Of a DNA stretch of 64,000 nucleotides, positions 34,348 to 45,025 are shown in pieces. The DNA lies in the NCBI GenBank assembly GCA_030789695.1, contig CM061142.1, positions 283,962,165 through 284,026,164 on the forward strand, written 5' to 3'. The number at the start of each line of letters is the position of its first letter. Within the stretch, counting starts at the first letter, position 1. The notes below the pieces were generated by a model. The model did not search any database and was not told where the DNA came from. It saw only the letters and a program-made list of their open reading frames with translations. The position numbers and the translations under genes were made by a program. Origin of the DNA: Scilla litardierei (lineage: Eukaryota > Streptophyta > Magnoliopsida > Asparagales > Asparagaceae).

Positions 34348-36087
34348 TGTAAAAATTTACCGCTTTCTAGTTTAGATTTGAATAATCTCGTCTCCTCTCA
34401 TTAGCGAGGGGAGCGTATCTAGGATTTTCTTTTGCATCTTAATAACCCTTCATGTCGTGCCCTTCTATCATTTCACCCCCACATCCTCTTCCGAGGAGAA
34501 TGATCAGACTGTCTCTCCTGCATTCTGATTTCTTTCTTTTCCGATTTTCCCCTAGCATATCTCTACATCCCCATTGATCATATCATTTTGATAGCATTGT
34601 CATGTTCAGCTTGGGGGAAATCGACTTTTGTGTGCATGTTTTCGTGTGTCGTTGTCGTGTGTTTGTGTCTTTGAGTCCTTCGTTGCGTTTTATATCTTTT
34701 ATTCTGTATGTTTCTGTTTCTTTATTTTCCTGTTTCGTTCGTGTATTTTTCGTGTTTTTCATTTTTTGTGTCGGTGTGTTACTCCCCCCCCATTTTCATT
34801 GCCCTCCCGTATTCACTACTATTGCATTGAGGGCAATGCAAGTTTTAGCTTGGGGGAGTCACACTTCGTGCGTCATTTGTCTCTTTTTCTTCGTTATTTG
34901 AGTCGTTTTTCTCCATGTTTTTCTTTTTCTTTTTCTTTTCTTCTTTTTATCTCTTTCTCCTAGAGATGAACCCTATGATGAATTGCCACGAAAATCACAC
35001 GCACACCTTGCACGGCTTCGATAATCACATTCACTAACCCTAGGATATCGAGTCCTCTTGCATTTCATGCATCGCGGGTCTACTTAGCTTTTTGTGAGTC
35101 GTGCGTCGTGCCTAGCTGTTTGGAGTGCTTCTACTTTGTGATTTTGATCTATATACCTACCCTTGGTTGACCCCTAGATTATCATGCTTTGATTTGAATA
35201 TGCGGTATTTATTTTCCCTGTCTGCTTCTGCATGCTATATATATATCGTGTACTTCATTTCGCATGTGTCGGGATTCCACAATTAAGGACTAGGATAACC
35301 CATTTAGCCCATGCTCTATTTAGCAAGAATAGTTTCCTTTGCCCAAGTGTTTAGATTCCGACTTCCTTTTTGTTTTACTTGGTGCAAATCCCCTCGTCGT
35401 GTACCGTTCTCCTACTTGGGAGAGTACACATGTAAATATCCCAATTCCCAAAAATCCAAAAAAGGAGAAAAGAAAAGAAAAACCCAAAAAGGTGAGAAAT
35501 GAAAAGAAAAGAAAAAAAAATACAAATACCCAAAACCCAAAAAAAAAAAATTCCAGTGTGAATATTTTCCTACTTGCCGTGAATAAGGGGAAGGCGAGAA
35601 TTTGCACCGAGTGTTCTACTCCACATCTTCTCAACCTCCATCGTTTTCGAAAACACTTGGCATAGGGACCTTCTTGCGATTACCTAGGCTATATTGTGGT
35701 GATTTCCTAGTCCCTAGCTGTGGAGTCCCCGATGCATGATACGCTTCTATTCTTATACTCTTCTCATGCATGCTTGAGCTAATATTCACCGCAATTTCAA
35801 ATTGAATCGATATTTGGGTCTTTCTTTGGGTATGTGTATATGGAGCTTTATTGCACAATGTAGATAGTGATACCGTTTGCTAGCACACGACCACGCTCAC
35901 TCGCGCTTCACTGCGTGGGCCCACGACACTTGTTTGGACTCACATTCCTTGGTTTAGTGTTGTGTTTTGTCGTATGCTTGCTTCGTGTGGCGTGTTTGAT
36001 TTTGTTGACCCTTATGGGCGATCTAGGATATAGAGTTCTCTTTTTCTCTCCTTCTCTCTATTTTCTCCCTCCGAGCTCCTACTCTCA
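34348..36087 (+). other. 3' non-coding region of element C
   Basis: Pyrimidine-rich then A-rich (35450-35550), no gene. It contains cassette 1 at 34823-34858: arms TGCATTG and CAATGCA around AGGG, then AGCTTGGGGGAG. Confidence 0.65.
34823..34858 (+). promoter_or_regulatory. Internal hairpin plus purine tract of element C (cassette 1)
   Basis: Seven-bp stem 34823-34829/34834-34840 with loop AGGG, six bases, then AGCTTGGGGGAG (34847-34858). Confidence 0.65.
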
Positions 36088-36131
36088 CTCGTCTTCCTCG
36101 AGGACGAGGAAGAGTTCAGCTTGGGGGATTT
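36088..36131 (+). promoter_or_regulatory. Pre-LTR hairpin and polypurine tract of element C (cassette 2)
   Basis: CTCG-AGGA-CGAG (36097-36108), nine bases, AGCTTGGGGGA (36118-36128), LTR at 36132. The palindrome extends outward to CTCGTC/GACGAG. Confidence 0.75.
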
Positions 36132-37874
36132 TGACGTGCGTTTATATTTCATATATTTGCGCGCGTTTTCTTCCGTGTTTCTCCGTATTTTCCACCGTCT
36201 TTTATTTGTTTTCTTGTATTTTCTTGTTTTCTTTCACTTTTCCGTGTTTTTGATATTTTGTAGGAATTTCTAGCATTTTGGACATAAAAACGACGATATC
36301 ACAAGTCCCCGGCGCAACGGGAGGAGTCACGCGTGACCCAGGGGGTCAAACGACGATGATTGCATCATTCAGCCCCTCACCCGATCGGTTGAACAAAGTC
36401 AACCGATCGGGTGATGCACGCGTGCACCACCCGGTCTCAGCTAGAGCTCAAGCGGATGTCACCCGACCGGTTCTCAGGCCGGTTCATTGCGGCCGTTTCT
36501 CTGTCTTTTCGAGCCAAATGCCAACCGATCGGGTGACTCTCACCCGATCGGTTCATCTGTAGCTGATTCTGAGGAGCCAAGACACTGGCATCCAACCGAC
36601 CTCTTCACCCGATGGCGCCATGATCCAACCGGTCACCCCAAGAACTCAACCGACCGGTTCATCTGACCGGGTGAAGCTCCGCCGTTTTCTGTTTATTATT
36701 TGTACTAGATCACCTGATCGGTTGACTTGTCAACCGATCGGGTGGCGTTTTTCCTGTGGTTTTGGACCCGATCCGTTAGGGCTCGGAATGAGGGCTATAA
36801 ATACCCAATGCTGGTCGACTTTTAGGGCATCTTCTTCTTGTTCTTTCTCAGTTTTTAGGGCTTTTTGCCCCTTTCTCTTGTGAGTTTAGATTAGGTTAGA
36901 TTAGGTTTTCTCTTGTAATAAGTCTTGTATTGGATTGGAGGTTCAAAATCAAGATAAGTATTTCTTTCTCTTGTTCTCCATTTTTTGTGTTGTATTTCTT
37001 TTGCTTCATGATGAATGTTTGTATGTCTTTTGTGTTGGTTGTTTATATGTTTTTCATCATGGAGTAGTATTGATGAACCCTAATACGGGTTAGGGTGGGA
37101 TTGATGCTTGGTTGTTTCATTTGACTTGGTTGCATGGCATGTGTTCGATGAAATGCGTCAATGGGGATTTCTAGCAATCTGGGTCCAATTCGTATGGCAA
37201 CACACTAGATGTGTTGGGGATTGGGGTCCGGTGCTTGTCCTGTCAAGATCCGCTTCGATGTATTGCTAGAAATCACATTTGACCTATTTGGCCATTAGGG
37301 TTACGCGGGGGTGTTTCATTGTCATTGGCGGGAGAAAGACCACCTATTACTGTCGGGCCAAGGGGGAATAAACTTGGCGGTTGACTCCCTAGCCATAGCA
37401 CACGCCCCTAGTGTAGACATGGAGTCCTCGCGCGTGGGAACGGCTTGGACGAAGTGTTGGGAGATATCATTGTGGCCTTAATGCTCCCGGTTGCGGAAGG
37501 TGTTAATGGACATGGGAATGCCCACCGTCCGAAACTGGGTAGGCCTAGCGTGCTTGGCACCGACCGGAATATCGGGCCATGGACGCTAGGTACCACCTTT
37601 TGGGGCAATGTCTCACCCTGGGTCAAGTCAAATGCCAAGTGTCATGAGTGCTCTAGCCCGTGTTAGCGGGGATTCATTTCGTGTCTTTTTCATTTCTTTC
37701 TTTTATTTCTACACTTCCACCCATATCATCCGTGTAGCTAGCACACAACCTAGGCGAGGCTAGTAGCCACTCAAGCCATCCACCTCCCTGAGTTCGATAA
37801 ACCCGCACCCTACATTAACCGTGCACTTGCGGTAAAACGACACCGCACCCATACCGTAAACGGGGCGCCGGTCA
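36132..37874 (+). repeat. 3' LTR of element C
   Basis: Same length as the 5' copy. It keeps the intact palindromes, for example CACCCGATCGGTTGA with its complement near 36387-36424, and a TATA box at 36796-36803. It is followed by AGTTTT before B sequence resumes with TGGCCCTCAG. Confidence 0.85.
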
Positions 37875-37880
37875 AGTTTT

Positions 37881-39197
37881 TGGCCCTCAGTACCTACACT
37901 CACCAAAGTGCCCAAACAACAACAATGCTAGTAAAGCTCTCTCTTGGCTAGTCCCAACTAGCCAAGTCCCCAAACAAATAATAAAATAGTTTTACAGAGA
38001 TCACAACACCAAATCACAAATTAAATAAAGTTCGAAGTTTAGAATTGCTCAGTCGTGACGGTGTTGATGTCTCTGTCAATCAGCACGAGGTCAGATCAAT
38101 CTGACAAATAGTAGTCCCCTAGGATGATGACTTGTGGCCCTTGCTTGCTTGCTGATGTTGCACCTTTGATCGACCACGTTGATGATGCAACAAACTTGGA
38201 TTGAAGATGAAACTTGCGGCTGTGTGAGGCTCTTGGAGATCAAAGAAAGATGCGGCTCCCAGGAGATTGAAAAGAATTCGGCATCAAAAACAGAATTTTG
38301 ATGTGGTGCTTTCTTTAAAGTTACGCACAGCTCTCGGGGGAATTTTGATATATGAAACGGTGCGGCTCTTGGGGATTTCGATGGGATATTGCAACTTCCC
38401 CTTGGAATATTTCACAGCACCATGAGAAAACAATTCGGCAGGGTTGGGGATCTTGCGGCTGCCAAATAATTTTTGATGAACTGATCTTTTCAAAAGACAA
38501 AGGTTGCGGCTGCTAAAAGAAACCCCTCAAGAATTAATGTGTTCCCTAAAAACAATGAATGAAGAAGACCTGATAAAAAATTTTGGCAGCACTTTCTCAA
38601 AAAAGCGCAACGAAGCAAGGAGGCTCTTTTGTTTTGATTGGAGAGATCAAAAACCTAAGAATCAAGTTTCAGCCTGTATTCAATCTTTTTCTTAATTTTT
38701 GAGCACCTAGGGATCACGAAAGGACCTTGAGGAGCAGGGTTTCTAATTTGTTTTGGTTATTGGAAAACAAAAGTGCGGCTCTGTTTTGAATCTAGGGCAT
38801 GCTCTCGTTTTTATTCAAAGGGGCATGCTCTCGTTTTTATTCAAAGGGGCCGACCTGGGAATTTTTGTGAAAAACAAAGGTGCGGCATGTGATTTTTTAG
38901 TGCCTTATAAAGGTCCCCTAATATAATGTTTTGGTTCTTGGAAAAATCTTTTTAATGAAAAACAAAAGACTTTGGCCCATTTGTCTTCGTACCCTTCTTC
39001 CCACTATATGGTAGATATTGGCTCGAGTAGATATGAACCAAACCAAGTAGAGTATCCCCTTCTTCCCATCATATTGGCCACATCACACAATGAGTCTCTA
39101 CAAGCTGTCTTTCCTGAAACACTTAACGCACACGTTAAAATATTCACACGCGTTTGTTATAATCAAACACGAAGTTCATAGATCGTTGCTACCAATA
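37881..39197 (-). repeat. 5' LTR of element B, outer piece
   Basis: Continues the LTR from TGGCCCTCAGTACC to a mutated end ACCAATA (ACCAACA in the other copy). It matches about 23173-24486 with many small differences. Confidence 0.9.
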
Positions 39198-39202
39198 ATA
39201 TT

Positions 39203-39297
39203 ATGGCACTGCCTTCCCATGTTCGATACCCGCTCACCGCTATACCGTGCGCTTGTAGTAAAATGACATCATTTCGGAGTTAATTCCGTGCCGATCA
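39203..39297 (+). repeat. 3' LTR of element D, last part
   Basis: It resumes D after the B target copy and ends GTGCCGATCA. The words ACCGTGCGCTTGTAGTAAAA align with the end of the C LTR (ACCGTGCACTTGCGGTAAAA), supporting the relationship. The following GAACC would be D's target copy; the left one is not in the window. Confidence 0.65.
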
Positions 39298-39311
39298 GAA
39301 CCCCACAAAGT

Positions 39312-39791
39312 TCACAAAGCACGAAAAGCTTGGGGAGCGAGTCGACAAATGAAAAGCTCCGAATAGCACAGAACCTCTACGATGAAGGGATGAAGAGAGA
39401 ACCAGAGTCCTAGGAGAAAAGCTTTAAGATACACTCCTACCTCATTCATCCGTGGAAAACACACTCTCTCATCCGAATTAGGCACCCTAACCCTAAAAGG
39501 ATGGTAGAGACAACCTTGCCAGACCTCTGCGGACAGATCGAGGGAAAACCTAGGGACCATCTCTAAGATAAGTCCAGGAACCTTCAAGCTCAGATCCCTC
39601 CGACGGATGGGAACATCTGGTTTGATCCAAACCCCTTTCCCCTTTCCAGGAACTTCCTCACATCGAGGGGGCCGAAGGCGCGCCATGAGCTCCTCGTAGG
39701 TCGGCTCCTTCATTATGACTAGAGTGGACATACCTAAGGTATCTAAGGAAGAATCAAGGTCAATCGGGAGAAAGTACCTTAGGAAGAACAA
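39312..39791 (-). pseudogene. Fragment resembling the gypsy-type transposon protein domain
   Basis: This 159-aa minus-strand frame contains a SLHPFIVEVLCYSELFICRL segment. It fits the 'putative gypsy type transposon' domain (Pfam Transposase_28 style: PLHPFF..VL....L...QL.PN) found at the N-terminus of some plant Ty3 gag proteins. It opens beside D's LTR end and has no neighbour that completes it. I judge it a retrotransposon fragment, not a host gene. Confidence 0.45.
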
Positions 39792-40095
39792 GCAATCCCC
39801 GAAGTAGGCAGTGGCGGATTCAAGCTTTCATGTCAAGGAAGAAGGCGGAGTGGCATAACAATCTTTTCTCCTTCCACACTTTTCTTTTATTTGAAAGAGT
39901 TCAACCGACCAACGATCGATGAACGACACGTGTCCGAAGACTGCCTCAAGAAGCGGTGGAGATTGATTCAAATACGAAAGGGTTTTGGCGGCACAAATCA
40001 AATCAAACTTTTCAGAAGCTATGCGCATTTAAGGAGATTACATATCATTCGGTCTCAATCAATGCAGTTTCTGAGGCACGAATGATGGGGGCCAT
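39792..40095. other. Unassigned spacer
   Basis: No convincing gene. It ends with a purine-rich GATGGGGGCCA (40083-40093) that could be the polypurine tract of a Ty3 element whose LTR begins at 40096. Confidence 0.35.
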
Positions 40096-40808
40096 TGTTA
40101 GTGCACGGGTACAGATCCTGCTGGAGTATCCGCATACCCGACTCATTTGGCACCTACAACCCGATACCCATCGCTCAAAGCGGAGTGTTGCCAAGTCAAA
40201 CGAATGAATCGTTCGACAGTTAGGCTTGCACTGATATTCAGGGGGAGGTTAAAGGGGCCGAGTAAATGGGCAGCCGTTATCTCGAATCCGAGAGGAAATC
40301 GTGCCCGAATCAATAAGGGACGGTTATATACAATCAAAGGGGAACGACCAATAAATAGATGAAAGGACAAAGGTAAAGGGGTTTCAATTCCACGGTACGA
40401 GATCTAAGACATAGAACTCTACTTTCTCAGCTAATATTTCTTACAATCATAGAGCTTGCGACGTCAGACCTGAGACGAACCTCCGTGGGTCGATCTCAGC
40501 TGCTCCTAGCTCCCTCTCATCCTTAAGTTCCCATACTAACTTACTCATTGGATGAGATTTGGGTCGGAACCCAGACCCGACCCCCTACCGTGTCTCTGTG
40601 GTGTAGATTGACGAATTTCCATCTTCTGCGAGGGACGCTTCCGAGTCTCCCAACCTAGAGCGATCGACGTACAATCCGATCAATGACTGATCAAGTACCA
40701 TATCATCACTTAGCTCCATAACTCGACCCAGGTTCTCCCAACCTTGGGTCCCACTTCACCTGCTAACGAGGCTCCGACTCAGCAAGCAGAGCCCATGTCA
40801 GCTTGACA
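40096..40808 (+). repeat. Possible Ty3-type LTR (about 713 bp)
   Basis: It begins TGTTAGTGCACGGG right after a purine tract and ends near CAGCTTGACA. A CCAATAAATAG TATA-like site (~40348) precedes it by the usual layout. There is no second copy in the window and no target duplication check is possible. Confidence 0.4.
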
Positions 40809-42234
40809 AATGTCTCGACCATTTTTGGCCTTAATAATAACCTAAAATCATATTTTGAAATTAATAAGCAAAAAAATTATAATCTGATTTATTCGTTAAT
40901 ACAATTTGCAATTTTAATTATTTCACAGTTTGCAATTTTTAAATTATGGGTTCAATTTTTAATTACAGATTTAATTTTATTTGCATGGTTAACTTTTAAA
41001 ATTACATTTTCAATTTTTATTTGTAGGTTCAATTTTTAAAATTACAGATTTTTAAAATTACAGTGTCATTTTTTTAATTTGTAGTTTCAATTTTAAACTT
41101 ACAGTTTCACTTTTTAAATTACAGTTTCAATTTGTAAAAGTACAAGTCATAACCCGTGCCCGCGGGCACGGTTCATTTAAATTTCCCTGACAAATTTTTG
41201 TTCCCCGAAAAATTATTTACACAGGCAAAATTAAGCAGAACAATAAATTAGCGTAAAAATATTTAGTGGCACGGGCACCTTCGACACAGGCGTCTTCGAC
41301 GTGGAACAACAAATACGGCGTCGAACAATAAATTTGGCGCCCTGTCCTTCGGCGCATAACAACAAATCTTTGTAAAAAAAATTGCGCGGGCGACTTCGGC
41401 ACGGGCGACTTCGGCGCGGAACAACGGAACAACAAATTCGACGTCGAACAACAAATTTGGCGCCCGCGCCTTTGGATCAGAACTACAAATATTTGTAACA
41501 ACAAATTCGGCGCCCGCACCTTTGGCCCAGAACGGAACAACAAATTCGGCGTCGACCAACAAATTTGACGCCCGCGCCTTCGGCGCATAACAACAAATCT
41601 TTGAAAAAAAATTTAGCGGGTGCCGAAGACAACAAACATCAATGTATTTTTACGCTAATTTGTCGTTCCGCTAAATTGTTTTACGCAAAATTTTTTATTT
41701 TGTTTAATTTAATGGATCATGATTCTCCACAATCTTTTCCAAGGCACTTTTAATTTCAAAGTTTAGGTTTCCAATGCACATTTTCTTTCAAATTTAATCT
41801 CCACAATATTTCCCAATGCACTTTTCCCCCCAAATTTAATTTCCACACTCTTTTCCAAGGCACTTCTAATTTCAAAGTTTATCCCAGTGCATTTTCCCCC
41901 AAAAAATTTCACAGAATCCAATCTCAACCATTGATTTACCAAGATCAAATCTCAGCCACTCTTTATCTTGTCCTAGTCAGCCCTAGAATTCAAAAATCGT
42001 TGTCAAATGTATAATAGATAATTTCAATTTTTATTTATAATTTCACCTTTTAAATTGCAGTTTCATTTTAAAAATTGCATTTTTCATTTTTTAAAATTGT
42101 AGTTTTACTTTTTAAAATTATAGTTGCAATTTTAATTTCAGTTTTATTTTTTATTGCAATTGCAATTCTTAATTATAGATTAAATTCACACATAAGAAAC
42201 AGAAAACTTAAATTAATTCTCTTAATTTGTTTAA
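40809..42234. repeat. AT-rich minisatellite flanking a GC-rich island
   Basis: Degenerate ~20-bp units (TTACAGTTTCAATTTTTAAA type) fill about 40880-41140 and 42003-42180. Between them lie a perfect 18-nt palindrome (CCGTGCCCGCGGGCACGG, 41154-41171) and a GC-rich block with repeated ACAACAAATTCGGCG words (41290-41620, two ~88-bp copies at ~41300 and ~41530). A further set of ~60-bp units built on CCACAATCTTTTCCAAGGCA lies at 41730-41910. I see no gene; the minus-strand ORF 41217-41588 merely reads the repeats. Confidence 0.6.
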
Positions 42235-42378
42235 TGTTGTGAATCATCAATCTGGAGAGGAGTCCCCATCTCTTTATTTATAGTGGAGGGAAGAGCATAT
42301 AAGCACAATAGATACGATCGTATCCTATGGATAATACGTAATCGTAATACATATACTCGTCAACGTCTATTTACAACA
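42235..42378 (-). repeat. Short 3' LTR of element F
   Basis: 144 bp with inverted termini TGTTGT/ACAACA. On the minus strand it carries CTATAAATAAAGAG (TATA, 42273-42283). It is flanked at 42379 by CTCCCCCTTA, the complement of a purine tract. The short length matches several small copia lineages. Confidence 0.65.
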
Positions 42379-43255
42379 CTCCCCCTTATCCTGCCATATG
42401 TGTAGACTTTGCTCATGAATACTTCAGGAGGATGAGTTTTATAGGAGTTTCACATAGGATGGATATTTCAGGATCCTGAGTTGATGAGGTTTGCCCCGTT
42501 AAAACCTTTGGCTATGGAAAACCATGTGGGAAAAACCATAATCAAGAAAAAAGAGTACAAACGCTCTCTAACTCCCCCAGATCTGTGCAAGCGTTCAGGA
42601 TTTCAGATCTCTTAGGCATATTATACAAATTTTCTTTACAAACTTCCTAAAGGTAGTAGTATGAAGAGAATTAGTGAATAAGCCTGCCAGGTTGTCACAT
42701 GATTGTACTTGTCTGACGTTGATCTTGCCATCTCTTTGTAGCTCATGCGTCCAGAAGAATTTAGGGGAAATATGCTTCGTTCTGTCGCCTTTGATGTAGC
42801 CACCTCGTAATTGAGCGATGCAAGCAGCGTTGTCCTCAACATAGTAGTAGGTTCAAGGTCTACAGTCTTCAATCCGGTCATCACCAGGATGTGATTTACA
42901 ACTGACCGTAGCCAGACACATTCTCTGCTTGCTTCATGGATGGCGATAATCTCTGAGTGACTGGATGAGGTTGCCGTCATGGTTTGCTTGACGGATCTCC
43001 AGGAAATGGCTGTCCCACCATAGGTAAACATGTACCCAATCTGTAACTTTGCATTGTGGGGATCGACCTGTAACCTACATTAGCATAACCAACAAGTGTG
43101 GAGGATAATCCGTTTTTGTAAAAGGGTCCCAAATCTGTTGACCATTGGAGGTAGTGCAGAAGGTGCTTAACCCCGGTCCAGTGGCGTTGAATAGGCGCTA
43201 CACTGTATCTGGATAGTAAATTTACTGTGAACACTATATCGGGACGCTTGCAGTT
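42379..43255 (-). pseudogene. Element F: RNase H and RT end
   Basis: Frames 42636-43031 and 42977-43315 give a RPDIVFTVNLLSRYS RT end, then AISWRSVKQTMTATSSSHSE (RNase H). A second frame has a VEDNAACIAQLRGGYIKGDR segment and a THELQRDGKINV end, so there is at least one frameshift around 42850. Downstream GTTAAAACCTTTGG-type words and the purine tract precede the LTR. Relic, not functional. Confidence 0.75.
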
Positions 43256-44975
43256 TGTTGAGTATTGGACTCCCCGGATTTGGTTTTGGATGATGAGCAA
43301 ACATAAATATATCATGAACTAACAGTTTGTGAGCGCAGTTATGGAGATCGTCGCCAAAATACCACACACAACAAAAGCGACGTCTCAAGACTTCTCAATA
43401 CGCGTGATCGTATGCCTAGAGCTTCGTTGAAGCTCGAGGAGCAATATTGAAGTCAAGAGGAATGAAGATTGAAGCTTTGAAGACGGTTCGTAAGGTTTAT
43501 TTTATAGTCTTCTAGCTTCATAGATTAGAATGTTAAGCCTTGAGTAGGACTTACTTTATAATCTTCATTTCGCTCATATCTTAGAGCTAGGATATTCTTA
43601 GAAGCCATTAGAAACTTTCCCGAAGCCTATCGCTCTTTCCCTCGGCTTCGAGTGCATGTTAGTTGGTTCATGAAGGGTCACCAACCGACTAGATGACGAT
43701 CTAGTCGGTCGGCAACTCTACTTAAACCGACTAGTTTGCCTTCTCTTATTCAGCTCTTTCTATGACTACAGTTAGTCGGTCAAAGAAGAGTCACCGACCG
43801 ACTAGATGACGATTTAGTCGGTCAGTAATCCTTCTTAGACCGACTAGTTGTGTTCAGTCTTTTTCAGCCTGAGCTACTGTTTCGAGTTAGTCGGTCAAAG
43901 AACGTTTACCGACCGACTAGTTGAGAAACTAGTCGGTCAGCATTTGTTCTTAAACCGACTAAGTCATCTTGAAGTCAACCTATCCTATTTCGACGTTAGT
44001 CGGTCAAAGATCATTCACCGACCGACTAGTTGGGAAACTAGTCGGTCGTCAAGTCTTCTTAGACCGACTAGTTGTCTTTGCCTGGAACTTCACCTTTTGG
44101 CTGTTCAGCTGTTAGTCGGTCCATGTTGAATCACCGACCGACTAGTTGATGAACTAGTCGGTCAATGATCCTTCTTAGACCGACTAGTCTGCTTCAGATT
44201 TAGATCCGTTGGAGTTTTGAAAGCGACGTTTCTCTCTCTCTCTTCTCTTGATCCTTTAAATACCTGAAGGGGTTATTTTCATAGGATCCAAGGCTGCTAT
44301 TTCAGAGTTCTATTGATTCAAAGAGAAGCTTTCAACTCTCATCTTCAAGCTCTCCCATTCTCAAGAATCTCTCCCTCACTCTTATTCCTCAAGAGAGATT
44401 CATTGATTGTGAGCCTTCCAAGCCAAGGGCTTGATTCTAGGTCATCCATCTCATCCCTAGGCTTCCATTGCTGGTCATCTTCTTGAAGCTAGGGTTTGGT
44501 GACTCTTCCTCCATCAAAATCCTCTTTGCCCTAATTTGGTAAGAAATCTCAAGGCATAGGTATTTTGTTGGTAAGCATTTCATTTCAGTTATATTTGAAT
44601 TGTATACTCTCGGTTGTGAGAGGTTTTGCGTGATCCCGGGTTGTGGGAGTCACGGTCATCGATTGTAGGTCGATTGCACTTGTGAGGTTTTCGCAAGTGT
44701 TCATATTGGAAATCTTGAGTTAGGGTTTCTAACTCAAGTATCCGGAAGGGATCCGGGTGGTTGGGACGTAGGATCACCGGGAACAAGTCGGGGAGACTTG
44801 GGTGGATCCGAACCCATTAATCCATTGTGTTTGCGTTTGCATTATTTCTTGATTGTTGTTATTCCGCATTGTTGTTTGTTAATTGCACGATAATTAGGAA
44901 TAACACTCCTTATTATTTAAAAGTACTATTCACCCCCCCTCTAGTACATGTGCAGTAGCTTCCCAGGGCACTTCA
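43256..44975 (+). repeat. 5' LTR of element G
   Basis: TGTTGAGTATTGG...GGGCACTTCA, similar at both ends to A's LTR but diverged in the middle. The palindrome array spans 43684-44190. A TATA-like TTTAAATA lies near 44265. Confidence 0.95.
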
Positions 44976-44978
44976 ATT

Positions 44979-44990
44979 GGTATCAGAGCC
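44979..44990 (+). promoter_or_regulatory. Primer binding site of element G
   Basis: TGGTATCAGAGC, three bases after the LTR; initiator tRNA-Met type. Confidence 0.9.
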
Positions 44991-45025
44991 AAGTTCAAAG
45001 CTACACATAGCCAAGGTTCAAAGCT

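Larger units (their letters stand above)
31009..37880 (+). mobile_element. Element C: pol-less Athila-like element inside the B LTR
   Basis: Two LTRs of exactly 1743 bp (31009-32751 and 36132-37874, termini TGAC/GTCA) enclose 3.4 kb. The interior has a tRNA-Asp-type primer site, one decayed gag/orphan frame, two hairpin/purine cassettes and no pol, so movement would need enzymes from elsewhere. No target duplication is found. The right junction carries about six bases (AGTTTT) that belong after the LTR, and four bases of the B LTR are missing. Confidence 0.85.
22918..39197 (-). mobile_element. Element B: degenerate SIRE-type copia retrotransposon, minus strand, interrupted by C
   Basis: Its 3' LTR is on the left (22918-24486) and its 5' LTR on the right (30758-31008 plus 37881-39197). 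Gag and pol read leftward between them with several frame breaks. The target copies are ATATA (22913-22917) and ATATT (39198-39202), one change. The purine tract next to the left LTR (complement of ATCTCCCCCTTTTGATGATG) is SIRE-like. The LTRs differ much more than those of A or G, so B is older. No envelope-like ORF is seen. Confidence 0.9.
18187..39297 (+). mobile_element. Element D: Athila-like Ty3 element, 3' half, host of E and B
   Basis: After removing B and its target copy, D has an ORF region (18204-19033), a non-coding 3' region with two hairpin/purine cassettes, and a 3' LTR (21032-22917 plus 39203-39297, about 1980 bp, termini TGAT/ATCA). E interrupts its coding part at 18187. Left sequences are not in the window. 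No pol is visible. Confidence 0.7.

Noticed and set aside
35320..35634. Phe-rich minus-strand ORF as a membrane protein
   Set aside because: It is the complement of an A-rich stretch typical of Athila 3' regions; hydrophobicity comes from poly-T codons.
41154..41171. Helitron 3' end hairpin
   Set aside because: The palindrome is GC-rich enough but no CTRR end follows within 15 bases and no partner 5' end was found.
41217..41588. Minus-strand ORF with repeated RAPNLL peptides
   Set aside because: It simply reads the GC-rich repeats; two frames give similar repetitive peptides and there is no family resemblance.
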